From NCBI RefSeq assembly GCF_947179165.1, contig NC_077248.1, positions 53,801,732 to 53,865,731 of the forward strand: a stretch of 64,000 nt of DNA, written 5' to 3'. The notes beneath the pieces are model-generated. The model worked only from the letters and a program-made list of their open reading frames with translations. It was not told the origin of the DNA and searched no databases. Below, one piece after another: positions 1 to 12,430 of this stretch (position 1 is the stretch's first letter; the number at the start of each line of letters is the position of its first letter). The translations under genes were made by a program, and so were the position numbers. This stretch comes from Solanum dulcamara (lineage: Eukaryota > Streptophyta > Magnoliopsida > Solanales > Solanaceae).

Positions 1-1144
1 TGTCCCAATTGCCAATAAGTTAAAGTTAAACATCAAAGACCGGGAGTTTTAGCCCAAGATATTGAATTTCCTACTTGGAAGTGGGAGGATATGAATTTGG
101 AATTTGTAATGGGTTTGCCTCATACTAAGAGGAAACATGATTCCATTTGGGTTGTTGTAGACCGGATGACTAAGTTGGCTCATTTTATACCGGTTAAAAC
201 TTTTTATGGTTCCAAAACTATGTTAAGTTGTATGTTCGTGAGTTAGTAATACTTCATGGAGTGCCCTTGTCCATTATATCATTTCGAGGCACATAATTCA
301 CTTCCCACTTTTGGAAGTTGTTTCAAAAGGGTCTCGGTACAAAGGTAAAGTTAAGTACCGCTTTCCATCCTCAAATAAATGATCAAGTCAAAAGAATGAT
401 CCAAACTTTAGAGATGTGTTAAGGGTGTGTGATTGATTGTAAAGGAAGTTGGGATGAACATTTGCCATTAATTGAGTTTGCCTATAATAATATTTATCAC
501 TCTAGCATCCAAATGACTCCTTTTGAAGAATTGTATAGGAAAAGATGTAGATCTCCGGTGGGATAGTTTGAAGTAGGTGATATAGAGTTGATTGTTCCAG
601 ATTTAGTTATTGATGCTATGGAGAAGGTTAGACTCATAAGGCAGGGGTTGAAGACAGATCAAAGTTGTCAAAAGTCTAATTTTGATGTTAGGAAAAGAGA
701 CCTTGAATTTACGGTGGATGATTAGTTCTATTTGAAGGTTTTACCCATGAAGGGTGTAATGCATTTCGATAAGAAATGGAAATTGAGTACTAGGTACGTT
801 GGACCTTATAAGATATTAAGACGTGTTGGAAAGGTGGCTTATGAGTTAGATTTTCCACTTGAGTTAGCTATGGTTCACCTGGTGTTTCATTTATCTTATT
901 GAGAAAGTTTGTGGGTGATCCAAACTCCATTGTGCCATTGGAAGATGTAAGTGTTGAAGAGAATTTGACTTATGAAGAAATTTCGATAGAGATCTTAGAC
1001 CCGCAATTTAAGAAGTTAAGGAACAAAGAAGTTGTGTTAGTCAAAGTGTTATGGAGGAATCAACAAGTAGAAAGAGCTACTTGGGAGGCAGAGGCGGATA
1101 TGATGAAATGATACTTGGACCTCTTTCCCTCTACTCAAGCCTAA
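1..1144 (+). pseudogene. Broken gypsy integrase with chromodomain tail (element A)
   Basis: This stretch once encoded the retroviral-type integrase that inserts the element's cDNA. It begins at the end of the zinc-binding part and runs through the catalytic core ('WVVVDRMTKLAHF' near 150-185), the 'FAYNN' block near 475-490, and the SH3-like and chromodomain-like C-terminus. The last 70 codons (899-1111) are open; translation would resume after one stop to end at 1144. All three catalytic acidic residues are gone: the first Asp reads Glu ('LEFV'), the second lies in 'SFRG', and the Glu block reads 'QVKRMIQTLE'. Several stops and frameshifts confirm a dead copy. The tail reads 'KVLWRNQQVERATWEAEAD', the part thought to steer chromoviruses to certain chromatin marks. 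Family assignment is firm; clade (Tekay/Del) is by motif memory. Confidence 0.9.
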
Positions 1145-1378
1145 AGTAGTAAGTCGTTCTTATTCAAGTTAATTTACCTCTTCCATATTCAGTTCCTCCT
1201 ATGTCATTCATATGCATGCATGTTCATGAAAGTTGATTTTAAAGTCAGGATTTTATGTTAAGTTGAAGTTTTCATTAACCATGCATTTTAAGGTGTCATT
1301 ATGTTCATTTTGGATTGGTAGTCCTCTTTCCGTGTCCTTCCTATGATAAGTTAATCTCATTCGAGAACAAATGTTCCT

Positions 1379-1391
1379 AAGGGGGGAGATA
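1379..1391 (+). other. Polypurine tract of element A
   Basis: AAGGGGGGAGAT lies directly before the LTR start and matches the 'GGGGGAGATATT' block seen before other 3' LTRs in the window (25255-25269, and on the minus strand at 4195-4208). It is the plus-strand primer site for reverse transcription. Confidence 0.8.
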
Positions 1392-1392
1392 T

Positions 1393-3598
1393 TATAAGAC
1401 CCCAGGAAGTTAGAAAGTTGGATCCAAGGAGAAATCTTCAAAATTTTGACTAGACCCAAGTTTATGATCGTCTCTATGAGTCGTAGAGGATTCTATCACC
1501 CATAGAAATGAGTCGTAGAGAGAGTCTTGGTAATTGATCATGACTAACCTCAAAGAAAGTTCCTACGAATCAAGCTTACGACCTGTAAACCCCTACACAA
1601 TCTTAGACATAACTCATAGATAGAATTCATAGGATAAGTTTCAGAAGTCCCTCAAGGTCAAGTCTACGACTTGACAGGACAGTCCGTAGAAAGCTTTACG
1701 AGTCGTAGACATGACTCATAGTTGAACTTTAGAGAGCTACATATTTTTAGGTTTTGAGACCTTTAGGATGGACCAATTCTATGACCCATAGGTGAGTCAT
1801 AATAATGACACATTCTAAACCTCAGAGGCTCGATTTTAAGCCCATTCCTCAGACCTACAAGATGAGTCATTTTGACGACTCATCATTCCTTCGACGATCC
1901 GTAAAAAGGTGTCTTATAGAGTTAAGTTTCAGATTTAATGGGGTGTAGTTTTATCATTTCCTAAGTTCGGATCAATGAACCTAGAGACTTTTATGGCCAA
2001 GTTCAAAGTCCATATATATTCAAGTCTTCAAATTCCCCTCTTATTCAATTCATTCTTCAAAATTTCTTTAAGACAAGACTAAAGAATTATCTGAAGGTTT
2101 CTCTTCAAGCTCAAGCTAGGGTTTCCACATTTCTATGAGGTTTCTCTTTAATTCTTAGTGAATTCAAGAAAGGTATGTGGTATTGATTTATGGGTTCCAT
2201 TCGTCCATGAAGTCCCAATGTTTTCTCAAGTTTTCATTCAATTTCAATTGAATTATGAACCCTAATTTTAATAAATTACATTGGGTTGTTTCAATTTCAA
2301 CATGAATTGAATTATTTTAAGTTGAATTATGAAGGCCCATGAATAAAGTTACTTTCAAGTTATGATTATGAAATTAAAAATGTTTTTTGAGTTGATCATG
2401 AGTTTAATGATTTTCAATGAAAGTTTGTCTGATTTAAAGATGAGATTATAATTTTATGACGAAAGTTATGATGATGGCCAGAGTTAAGAAAAAAAAAGTT
2501 ATTATGGTGTGATAAGTCTAATTCTCACACAATTATGTTAAAGATGGTGATAAGTATAATTTTCACCAAATTTATAGATTTTTATGAATCACTAAGTTAA
2601 TGAGCTATTTCTAATGTTTTGTAAAGATGGATTGATAGGTAGTTACTATCTTTCCCTATTATATTATGATCATGTGTTTATGAGTTTTCGTTGGGATATT
2701 TGACTAAGCACCGAAAGTACTTTTAGGTGGCGTTTGGTCTGGTAAAGTAGTTAGTTCCCTAAGGGAATACTAGTTGAAACCTAAAGTCCCAAACTACGTT
2801 GCCCGCATAGGTTGCCTTCATGGACTAACTAGTGAATCCATATATAGCACAGTTGAGTTGATATGAGTACCATGACAGAGTATACCCTAGAAAGGTAGCC
2901 TCCCCCTTCTCGATGAGGGTTATATTAAATTCCATATTATTTCTTGCATGGTCTTAGATTTCGGTTAAAGGTCTTATCCCACACAAGTTGTAGTTAAGCT
3001 ATGAGTTATATGATGAAGTTTTATGGTATGCATTGACCATGAGTTTCCATGTGTTCATAAATATTTTAACCCTTACTCATGTTCATGAAGATTGGTCATG
3101 CATCTTATGGCATAATGGTTACGCTCCTTTATTTTTTCATGCATACCTCACATACTTAGTACATTCAAATGTACTAACACATATTTTGCCTACATTGTCT
3201 CATAATGTAGGGGCGAACGACACTCACAACTATACTATTTGTGGCTGGAGTTGATTAGATATCAAGAGTTGGTGAGTCCTCATCTTATCAAGGGTAAGGA
3301 ATTGTTTCATATTGCTACTATTTACTTCCCCTTATGTTTGGGTGAGCTAGGAGCTTGTCCTAAGTCCCCATCAAAGAGTAAAATTAGAGGCATGTTTAGG
3401 TAGTATGATGTAGTCCATTCGTACATTAGTTGATTGATTCTATCATTGAGTCTCACTCCCTTAAGTTGATTACTTTCTCTTATATATTATTAACATGTTC
3501 TTTACCTTATAAATGCAATGAATTCTAAGATGGCTTCGTTGGGGTCCCTTGCTTTCCGATCATCGTGTCGTAGCTTAGCCCTAATTTAGGTCATGATA
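1393..3598 (+). repeat. 3' LTR of element A (2.2 kb)
   Basis: The LTR starts TATAAGACCCC (TG changed to TA) right after the polypurine tract and ends TTAGGTCATGATA. Its first 570 bases are full of short words around GAGTCGTAGA and CCCATAGA in both orientations. From about 2150 it is AT-rich with ATGAAGTTATGA-like runs. Near 2680-2830 is a block with 'TAGTTGAAACC' that recurs in the LTRs of elements B and C. No internal gene is seen; the short open frames here have no recognisable product. Confidence 0.85.
2011..2020 (+). promoter_or_regulatory. Candidate LTR TATA box
   Basis: CATATATATT lies about 620 bases into the LTR, after the U3 word array and before a pyrimidine-rich, AT-rich stretch. 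The position fits a U3/R promoter, but no transcript evidence is available. Confidence 0.35.
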
Positions 3599-4194
3599 GG
3601 TAGTTATTAGGTATGAATCTAGCCTTACAAACCGCCCTCATCCATCAAAGAAATATAGGAAAAAGACTAAAATAACCCCCAATTAAAATTGGAATCTGGG
3701 GTTCATGGTCTGTGTAACTCACCACGATCCATGGTGGTGATTGTGGTAACTTACTTGAACTTAGGAAAAAGTAAAATCTTTAGGGCCTCCTTTACGGAGA
3801 ACGTAAAGGTCCGTGAAGGTTATCACGACCCATGGTGAGGGTCTTCGTGAAGAACCTGACATGGGAGTCCGTAGGGGTGACTACCACGGAACCCACCATA
3901 GTCCTTGAAGGGAAATACAGCCCGTGGTGGTGTTGCGTGTTCCTTGCCTTGGAAACATTTTTAAGGGTGTCAGGGGAGGGGTCACTACGGAGGGCACCAC
4001 GAGCTGTGGTGAGTCATGGACCCTTCTTTGATTTATATTTCTGAAACTTTAAAACGGTGGCACCCACAGAGCATGGTGTTCATTATGGTCCGTGATGGCC
4101 TTTGTGGTCATCACCTGGTGCCAAAAAGATACATTTTCTAAAATTTCATCTTTTGTTCCTCATTTTCCATCTTTCCAACTTTTAGGGTCTTACA
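3599..4194 (-). repeat. Partial 3' LTR of element 1
   Basis: Matches 8425-9069 of the 5' LTR: both hold 'GGTATGAATCTAG', 'AAAAGACTAAAATAACC' and the CACCATGGTCCGTGGTG-like words. Similarity starts exactly where element A ends. The remaining 1.1 kb of this LTR would be expected left of element A, outside the window. Confidence 0.85.
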
Positions 4195-4208
4195 ATATCT
4201 CCCCCTTG
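4195..4208 (-). other. Polypurine tract of element 1
   Basis: On the minus strand the tract reads CCAAGGGGGAGATAT and is followed at once by the LTR start TGTAAGACCC. Confidence 0.8.
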
Positions 4209-4469
4209 GGAACATTCGTCCTTGAATAAGACTCAAGATAGCATGAATGGAATACGAATGGAACATAATAGCCCAACATGAATGCAAAACATCTTGATAA
4301 TGAATAAAACATGAAATATTTAATCTCAAGCTAAAACATGAATTTAAAACACATTTCATAAACATGAATACATATAAAACAATGAGAACAAATGAAACAC
4401 GTGGTTTGGGCTGATTGGATTATGAAGGAACTAAATACCTCACCTAGGTATGAAAGGAAAGAGATGAGG

Positions 4470-6223
4470 ATATCGCGACATCATATCGGATTTGGCTTTC
4501 CATGTATGTCCCTCAACCTCTTGGTTCCTCCATAACACTTTAATTGAAGCTATTTCCTTGTTCCTCAACTTTCTAACTTATCGGTCTAAGATCTCAACCA
4601 AAACCTCTTTATATGAAAGACTAAAAGACTCTCTTTAATATCAATATTTTTTAATGGCACAATGGATCTAGGATCACCAATAAAGTTCATCAACAAAGAC
4701 ACATGGAACACCGGTTGCACCAAGGCCAAATTTGAAGGCAAATCCATCTCATAAGTCACCTTACCAATCCGCCTCAAAATCTGATATGGGCCAACATAAC
4801 AGGGACTTAGCTTCCCCTTCTGACCTTAATAGATCACACCCTTCATGGGCGAAATCTTCAAGTAAACCCAATCATTAACCTTAAATTCAAGTTCTTTTCT
4901 TCTCACATCTGAATAGGACTTTTGTTAGCTTTGGGTTGCCTTCAATATTTCTCTAAGAGTCTAACCTTCTCTATAGCCTCAAACACCAATTCAGGCCCTA
5001 TCAAATCAATTTTACCTACTTCGAACCAACCGATAGGGGATCTACACCACCCACAATACAAAACCTCAAATGGAGCCATCTCAATGCTAGAATGATAGTT
5101 GTTATTATAAGCAAACTCTATCAATGGTAAATAATTATTCCAATTTCCTTTAGAATCAATAACACATGCTCTCAACATATCCTGTAATGTTTGAATGGTA
5201 CACTCAGCCTGACCATTTATTTGTCGGTGAAAAGCGGTATTAGGCTTTATTTAAGTTCTAAGACCCTTTTGGAAGGATTTCCAAAACTGAGATGTAAACT
5301 AAGTACCTCCATCTGAGATAATAGACAATGGAAAACATGAATCTTAACCAACTCTCGGACATACAATCTAGCATAGTCCTCGGGTGAATATGAAGTCTTA
5401 ACTAGGAGAAAATGAGTTGACTTAGTCATTCGATCAAACAATCACCGAAATGGAATCATGTTGCCTACCAGTACGGGGCAAACCTATAATGAAGTCCATA
5501 TTCAAGTCTTCTCACTTCCAAGTAGGAATATCAATGTCTTGGGAAAAAACTCCTGGTTTTTGATGTTCAACCTTCACTTGTTGGCAATTAGGAAACTTAG
5601 CCACGAGTTCCGCAATATCCCTTTTTATTTTATTCCACTAATGTACTTCCCTCAAATCTCAATATGTTTTTGTGAAACCAGGATGAATAGAATACCACGA
5701 ACTATGAGATTTAGACAATATAAATGTCTTACAAGACACCAATATCAACATTTGGAACACATAACCGAACTTGATATCTCAACACACTATCTCTCCTTTG
5801 GGAGAAAACCTCAATGGCTTCTTTGGCAACCACTTTCTTCAATTCAACCAAAATGAGATCACTATCTTGTATTTCCTTTACATCAACCACAAGAGATGAT
5901 TCGTAACCATTTTATAAAATAACACCACCATTCTCGGAATCAACCAATCAAACATCCAAGTAGGCTAATCTATGCACATCCCGAACTAGCTCTTTCTTCT
6001 TATCCTCAATATGAGAAACACTATTCATGGACAATTTACTAAGAGCATCGGAAACCATATTCACCTTACCCGAATGGTGTATAATACTCATGTAATAATC
6101 CTTCAACAACTCAAGCAATTTTCTTTGTCGCAGGGTCAACCTTTTGAGTGAACACACACTGCAAACTCTTGTGATCGGTGAAAACATCCATAGTTGAAAC
6201 AAACATCCAAACCCGCTAAGCAC
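4470..6223 (-). pseudogene. Broken RNase H end, integrase and chromodomain (element 1)
   Basis: Read from 6223 down: the RNase H tail ('LLELLKDYYMSI'), the linker with 'NMVSDALSKLSMNSV', the integrase core ('DRMTKSTHFLLVKT' near 5400), '[15 protein letters not shown]' (5075-5140), 'CRSPIGWFEVGKIDL', the SH3-like '[14 protein letters not shown]' (4730-4775) and a chromodomain-like tail ending near 4470. Many stops and frameshifts break it; no piece exceeds about 90 codons. Near 5300 the second catalytic Asp survives only after a frame change. This is the cDNA-inserting enzyme of a chromovirus, now dead. Confidence 0.85.
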
Positions 6224-7123
6224 TCTCCTTTATGGTTTTTTTCCACACTTCTTACATGGAGGGAAAACTTGACCACCTGAAGCTCCACCCCTTGCCTTAG
6301 GATTTAACACCTTGTCCTTCTCAAATTTTGGAGCCAGAGTGTTTGAAGAACCTTGAACTTGAGAAAACTCACTTTCATAGTGAGACCTCTTGCACTCCCT
6401 TGCATTTATCTCCTTAAAATTTTCTCCTTTAATTTGCTAGACATACATTATGAGCCTAGAGATGTCCATCTCCTTGATGAGCACAGTGGTATGACATTCT
6501 TTCATAACCAAGTCCAATACTCCCAAAATAAACTTACTCATTCGGGCATAAGAGTCTGCTACCAAGGATGGAGCATACTTGGACAATTTTATGAACTTGA
6601 GGGCATACTCCCTCACAGTCATATTCCCTTGCTTGAGATTGATAAATTCCAACACCTTTGCCTCCCTCAACTCAAGTGGGAAGATGTGATCAAGAAAGGC
6701 AACTTTGAACCTTTCCCAACCTATGGGACCATCTTCAACCCTTTTGGCTTTCCATTGATTATACCACACTTGACTGAGACCATTGAGTTGGTAGGCCGCC
6801 AATTCTGCCCTTTTTTCTAAAGACACTCCCATTATCTCAACAATCTTGTATAACTCATTAATAAAATATTGGGGATCCTCATCAACCTTGGATCTATGTA
6901 ACTTGGGAGGGTTCATCCTTCTGAAATCTCTAACCTTTGAAGACAGAGTATTCACAACTTTAGGATTATTCAACCCTCGATTCACTTGAGTAGTCACGGC
7001 TTGGGATAGCATTTGGAAGGCGGCTCAAAACTCTAAATTAGTCACTTGATCATTTAAAGAAGAATTCAAAGTATGTGGCTCCTCTTCAACATTCCTTCGG
7101 ATGAGAGCTGTTAATGAAGGCAT
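6224..7123 (-). pseudogene. Gag of element 1, fused to RNase H remnant
   Basis: The capsid-nucleocapsid protein that packages element RNA. I place its start at the ATG at 7123 ('MPSLTALI'), as in related elements. A stop near 7018 interrupts it. The stretch 7012-6437 is open for 191 codons and is the best preserved coding piece in the window, with the Retrotrans_gag signature 'AAYQLNGLSQVWYNQWK' and 'TVREYALKFIKLSKYAP'. Downstream, a zinc-knuckle start ('CKKCGKKP') is cut after about 12 residues and runs straight into RNase H sequence ('TRVC' then 'LTLRQRKLLELL'). The join shows that the rest of gag, protease and RT were deleted in one step. Confidence 0.85.
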
Positions 7124-7325
7124 TATTCTGTAATCGCAAAAAAAAATCATTAGAGGAGGAAACCTTAAAGTTCAACTCTATAGTATAATGAGATCATGAA
7201 TGAAGTGAAGTGTTTACTAAGACACCTTATAGCCTCATATTCATAGATATGGCGTACTTTATTCCAATGAAAAAGACTCTACTTGACGCGGTATGTTAGA
7301 CTCCCTAAGACACTTGAACCTTATA

Positions 7326-7336
7326 ATCTAATACCA
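7326..7336 (-). other. tRNA primer-binding site (element 1)
   Basis: The minus strand reads TGGTATTAGAT four bases after the LTR end, close to the initiator-Met tRNA complement TGGTATCAGAGC used by most plant LTR elements. Two changes are present. Confidence 0.7.
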
Positions 7337-7340
7337 AGTT

Positions 7341-9069
7341 TGTCATGACCCAACCTAGGGCCTAGTTGTAACACGATAATTAGAATCACGTAAGACTCTA
7401 CCAAAGACTTTTAGCATAATATACATGAGCATACATAAGATAAATAAAGTTAATAAACAAGAATCAATGATACAAAATCATAGTTTCAAATAGAATATAA
7501 GAATCAAAATGAGAAATGACAACATAGACTCCTTTGCTATCTAACGTGCCTCTAATAACTAGATGGGGTCACAAAAAACCTCCTATCTCGCCCATATAGA
7601 CAACATAAGAGAATGAAGTAACAACTGTCAAGATATGAAATAAGTGTCATGTCCCTACATAAAAGTTCTCTCAGCGCTTAGTCAATATCCCAACGAAACA
7701 CATAAAACATGATCATAAACATCATAAGAAAAGATAATAACTAATATCAATCCATCTTTATAAATAATCATAAGAATAGATAATCTATCATCATAATAGT
7801 AAAAGCATAGGATTAGCTCATTGATCATATAACTCATGTAACGTGGGTGTACGCATTCCATCATTTCATATCTTTGATCATAAACATCTTTGGAGACTTA
7901 ACTTGCCCTATCTTTAACTTTGCTTGAAACATCAAAGAATTATCATTCATGAACTTCTTTGTATAATCATCTTTAATTCATAGCATAAAGCTTTCATAAA
8001 ATATAACTTGAAAATCATGATCATATCTTATAAATCATACTTGAAACTAGTATATATCATGGGTCATTGAAATTCAACTTGAAATCATGTAATATGATGT
8101 GAATTATGCATAATTAAACTAATAGTATTGAAATATATCATAAATGAGAAGACTCAATGCAAATCATAAAATTAGGGCTTTTAATTAAAGAAATCACAAT
8201 AGGAATTGAGAAGAAATCTTTGGGATTCCATAGGTGAAAGGTACCCATAGATAAAGTCCCACAGACCTTGACCTTGATGAGCCCTAAATTGAAGAGAGTG
8301 AAAAATTGACCTTGGAGAACTCTTTTGAATTGCTTGAGGAAGAAGAAGACCTTAGAGAGAAAACTTATGAGAGAGGGTTTTGGATTTTGGGAGTTATGTT
8401 TGAGAATGAGAGGGTTAGAAGACTTTAGGGTAGTCAATAGGTATGAATCTAGACTTACAAACCATCCTTATTCATTATAGAAATATAGGGAAAAGACTAA
8501 AATAACCATCACTTAAACCTAAAAATTGGGGGTTCACAAAGCACCCCCACGGTCCGTGTAACTCACCATGGTCAGTGGTGGTGATCGTGGTAACTTTCTT
8601 GAACTTAGTAAAAAGTAAAATCTTCAAAACCTCTTTCATAGAGATCATGACAGTCCGTGAAGGTCACCATGGCCCGTTGTGAGGGTCGTGGTGAGGAACC
8701 TGACATGGGAGTCTGTAAGGTTTCCTACCATAGAACCACCATGGTCTGTGAAGGGCAATATGGCATGTGGTGGTGTTGCATGGTCCCTGCCTTGGAAGGG
8801 TTTCTAAGGGTGTCATGGGAGGGGTCACCACGGCTCGAGGTTCTCATCATGGCTCGTGGTGCTCACCACGACTCGTGGTCCCTATCATGGACCTTCCCTA
8901 CAGGATTCATGTTTCTGAAACTCCTCCATGGTGGCACGCCACAGACCATGGTTCTCACTACAGCCGTGATAACCTTCTTGGTCATCACCTGGTGCTAAAA
9001 AGCTATATTTTCTGGAATTCCATCTTTTGTTCCTCATTTTCTATCTTTCCAACTTCCATGGGTCTTATG
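7341..9069 (-). repeat. 5' LTR of element 1 (1.73 kb)
   Basis: Bounded by the primer site on the left (TGTCATGACC end) and by the junction with element 2's 3' LTR on the right (TCTTATG, for TCTTACA). The right 550 bases (8520-8990) carry many CACCACGG, CCATGG and CCGTGGTG words. The 99-codon and 113-codon open frames here read LTR words and are not genes. Confidence 0.85.
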
Positions 9070-9179
9070 GTAGATCGCTCTATGGGTCATAGGGTGGGGT
9101 AGATCCCACTGCCATCTTACTTCCTCAAGATTTTTAGTTCTCGAACTTGATTTAGGCTAGAATTACATGAGGTGTTATA
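9070..9179 (-). repeat. 3' LTR fragment of element 2
   Basis: Matches 16461-16579 of the 5' LTR: both share GTAGATC-CTCTATGGG at the left and CTTCCTCAAG then 'TCTCGAAC' in the middle. The match stops where element 1 starts, giving GTAGA as the expected target duplication of element 1. Confidence 0.85.
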
Positions 9180-9185
9180 ATATCT

Positions 9186-9197
9186 CCCCCCCCCCTT
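9186..9197 (-). other. Polypurine tract of element 2, G10 run
   Basis: On the minus strand AAGGGGGGGGGGAGATAT precedes the LTR start. The run of ten G is longer than the five or six G of the other tracts in the window. Confidence 0.75.
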
Positions 9198-9399
9198 AAT
9201 ACAATTCATCCTCGAATGATGACTAAGTTAAGTATTCACTCATGACACAAATGTAATGTAAGGACTTAAATCATCAAACTCAAGAATAAATCACTCAGCT
9301 ACTTCAAAGCCAAGAAGGTACTAACTTAAAGATTGGAATACGAGAAGGAATATTATCTTAAACATCAACATTAAGAGGTATGAATAGATGCGGGTATTT

Positions 9400-10904
9400 G
9401 GCATTCATATCCTACTCGGCTTCCCAAATATCCACCTTAACAAATTGATTTTGCCATAAAACTTTGATGGAAGAGACCTTTTTGTTCCTTAATTTACGAA
9501 CTTGATGGTCAAGAATTTGGACAGGAACCTCCTCATAGGACAAGCTAGCCTTCATTCCAAATTTATTCTGAAAGAACAATGAGTGAAGGATCTCCCAAGC
9601 ATTTCTTAAGCATGGAAATATGGAATGCTGGATGAACAAAATCTAACTTTGGTGGAAGCTCTAACTCATAGGTGACATTTCCAATTATCTTTATAATATG
9701 GTAAGGAACAATGTATTGGGGATTTAATTTTTGTTCTTCCCCAAGTCTCATAACTCCATTCATGGGCAAAACTCTCAGATACACCCAATTATTTACTTCA
9801 AACTCAAAATCTCTTCTCTTAATATTAGTATAGGATTTCTGATGACTTGGCATAATTTTTAACCTTTCTTGGATGATTTTCACTTTCTTAATAGCTTGAT
9901 GAACTAAGTCTGGCCCTATCAACCAGCTTCACCAACTTTGAACCAACTGATTGGCAATCTATTTCTCCCCCCCCCCCCCCATAGAGGGCCTCATATGGAT
10001 CCATTTAAATGCTCGAATAAAAGCTATTATTATAAGCAAACTCAATAAGTGGCAAGTGGTCATCCTAATTACCCTTGAAGTCGATAACACAAGCTCTCAA
10101 CATATCCTCAAGAGTCTGAAATGTATGATCTGCCTGACCATCTATCTGAGGATAGAAAGCAGTACACATATTTACCTTTTAACCCAAATCTTTCTGAAAT
10201 GACTTCCAAAACCAAGAAGTGAATTGAGAACCTCTGCCTGATATGATTGACAGTGAAACTGTAATTTGAATATCTCTAGAATATTATCATATTGCATAAT
10301 CCTCGGTCGTATCCTTAGTTCTAATGGGCAATAAGAGGGTTGATTTGGCCATTCTATCCACAATCACCCAAATTGAATCATGATATTTGAGCAACCGTAG
10401 TAAACCCGTAATGAAATCCATGTTGATCATCTCTGACTTCCACTCTAGAAACTCTATATTTTGATCTACATCACAAGGCCTTTAATGCTCAACTTTGACT
10501 TGTTACTAATTCTAGCACGTAGATACAAACTCTACTATATCTCTCTTCATTCCATTCCATAAATAGACTTGTCTCAAGTCATGGTACATATTTATAAAAT
10601 GCAGATGAGTGGAATATCTGGAGCTTTGGGCATGTTTCATTATTCTTTCTCTAAGACCATCAACACTTGCAATACACAATCTCCCATGATATCTCAACAC
10701 TCCATCTCCTCATTTGGCAAATGCCATCACCTTCTGCTTATAGACATCTTCTTTCAATTGGAGAAAAATATGGTCTTGATCTTGTTTTTCTTTCACCTCA
10801 ATAACTAACGAAGATTCAACCCCATTCTGAACAATAACACCTCCTTCATCAGAGTCCACAAGAAAAACTCCCAAACGTGCAAGTCTATGTACCTCTTTGG
10901 ACAA
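9400..10904 (-). pseudogene. Broken integrase with chromodomain tail (element 2)
   Basis: Read from 10904 down: the RNase H-integrase linker ('VHRLARLGVFLVDS', 'SSLVIEVKEKQDQD'), the zinc-binding start ('GRLCIASVDGLRERIM', 'VYLWNGMKRDI'), the catalytic core near 10440-10170, the SH3-like part ('GNVTYELELPPKLDFVHP') and the chromodomain-like tail ('VRKLRNKKVSSIKVLW'). At the second catalytic position the sequence reads 'SIISGRGSQF', so the Asp is Gly. A C14 run at 9967-9980 shifts the frame inside the 'CRSP' block. Dead copy. Confidence 0.85.
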
Positions 10905-12430
10905 ATCTTTCTTCTATTCCTCAATATGAGAGAAACTCCCATGGATAACCTGTTAAGAGTATCAACAACAATATTAGCTTTAACTGGATATTAGAGAATA
11001 CTCATGTCATAATCCTTGAGCAACTCAAGCCATCTCCTCTGTCTTAGCTTCAGCTCTTTTTGACTAAATACATATTTCATATTCTTGTGATCAGTGAAAG
11101 CATCTACATGCACATCATACAGATAATGACACCAAATCTTGCGAGAAAATACTACCACTGGCAACTCTAGATTGTGAGTCAGATAATTCCTCTCATGGAT
11201 CTTAAGATGTCTGGATGCAGATGCTATAACTTTGCTTTTCTGAATCCTAACGCAACCAACTATAATTCTAGACGCATCACAATAAATCACAAACCCATTT
11301 GTTCCCTTAGGGAAAAAACTAAAGCAATAGTCAACCTCATTTTCAACTCTTGAAAACCCTTCTAACAAGCATCGTACAATTGAAACTTAGTCTTCTTCTA
11401 AGTCAACTTGGTCAATGGCGATGATATGGATGCGAATCCTTCAAAAAACCTCCAATAATAACCAACCCAACCCAAGAAATGTTTTAGATAGTCGGCGATG
11501 TGGGTCTGAGCCAATTCTTAACAGCTTCAATTTTCTGAGAATCCACTCGAATACCATCACAAGAAATAATATAGCCTAGTAATTCCACAAACACAAGACA
11601 AAACTCACACTTTGAAAACTTAGCATACCACTCCTTTTCCTTGAGAGTTGGGAAAACAATTTTGAGATGGTTGGAATGCTCCTCCTTAATCCTCAAATAT
11701 ATTAGAATGTCATTGATAAACATAATAAAAAAATGTCTAGATACTAATTGAACACACTAGTCATGAGGTCCACAAATTCTGCAAGAGCATTAGTTAAACT
11801 GAAGGACATAATTAGGAACCTGTAGTAATCAGATCTGGTTTTGAAAGTTATCTTCAGAATGTTGCTTCCTCTCACATTCAATTGATAATTACTCGATCTG
11901 AGGTCTAACTTATGAAAATAAGTGGTACCCTAAAGTTGGTAAAACATTATCATCGATTCTCATAAGATGATACTTATTCTTTATAGTATCCTTGTTTAAT
12001 TGATGGTAGTCAATGCACATCCTCAAGGAACCATCTTTCTTTCACAAAAAAATGACAGGAGCTCCCTAAGATGGGATATTTGGTCTAATAAACCCCTTAT
12101 CTATAAGATCTTTCCACTGGTCTTTTTACTTTTTTTAACTCTGTGGGAGCTATTCAATATGACGGAATAGGAATAGGATGAGTATTGGGAAGAACATCTA
12201 TTCCTATGTCTATCTCCCTATCAGGAGGGACTCTAGGTAAGTCCTCAGGAAAAACTTTAGGAAAGTCATTCACTACAGAAACTGACTGAAGGGATGGCGT
12301 CTCCACACTATAATCTCTAAATAAGATAATGTGGTAGATACACCCCTTATAAACTAACTTTCTAGCCTTAAGGTCTGAAATAAATTGACCCTTAAGCAAG
12401 GCTGGGCTACCTTCCACTCAATAACTGGCT
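10905..12430 (-). pseudogene. Broken reverse transcriptase and RNase H (element 2)
   Basis: The polymerase part that copies element RNA. Upstream joins to protease through 'FPKVFPEDLPRVPPDREID' (12300-12220), a hallmark of plant gypsy pol. Near 11710 the catalytic box reads 'FINDILIY', so the first Asp of the YxDD-type box is Asn. RNase H is the longest open piece (11368-10991): 'FVIYCDASRIIVGCV', 'SRHLKIHERNYLTHNLEL', 'DAFTDHKNMKYVF' and 'RQRRWLELLKDYDMSIL' are all legible. Stops near 11390-11480 and 11730-12150 separate the parts. Confidence 0.85.

Larger units (their letters stand above)
1..3598 (+). mobile_element. Element A: Ty3/gypsy chromovirus, 3' half
   Basis: The 3' part of a gypsy element runs in from the left edge: integrase, chromodomain-like tail, polypurine tract and a complete 3' LTR. 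Integrase followed by a tail with 'VKVLWRNQ' and 'ATWEAEAD' is the layout of the Tekay/Del group of chromoviruses. Its right end abuts a partial LTR of element 1 at GGTAG (3599-3603), so A appears to have inserted into that LTR. Its 5' LTR, gag, protease and RT would lie left of the window. Confidence 0.85.
3599..9069 (-). mobile_element. Element 1: gypsy chromovirus, internally deleted
   Basis: The order on the minus strand is 5' LTR (7341-9069), primer site, gag, a joined RNase H remnant, integrase with chromodomain tail, polypurine tract and a partial 3' LTR (3599-4194). Protease and RT are missing, so this copy could not have moved on its own. Its right end lies inside the 3' LTR of element 2. 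Its left end is cut by element A. Confidence 0.85.

Noticed and set aside
5458..6820. Plus-strand open frames of 132 and 155 codons
   Set aside because: They are antisense to the integrase and gag of element 1, whose minus-strand text carries the known motifs.
8657..9102. Open frames of 111-113 codons on the plus strand
   Set aside because: They lie in the U3 word array of element 1's LTR. The repeated CATGG/CGTGG words lack stops by chance.
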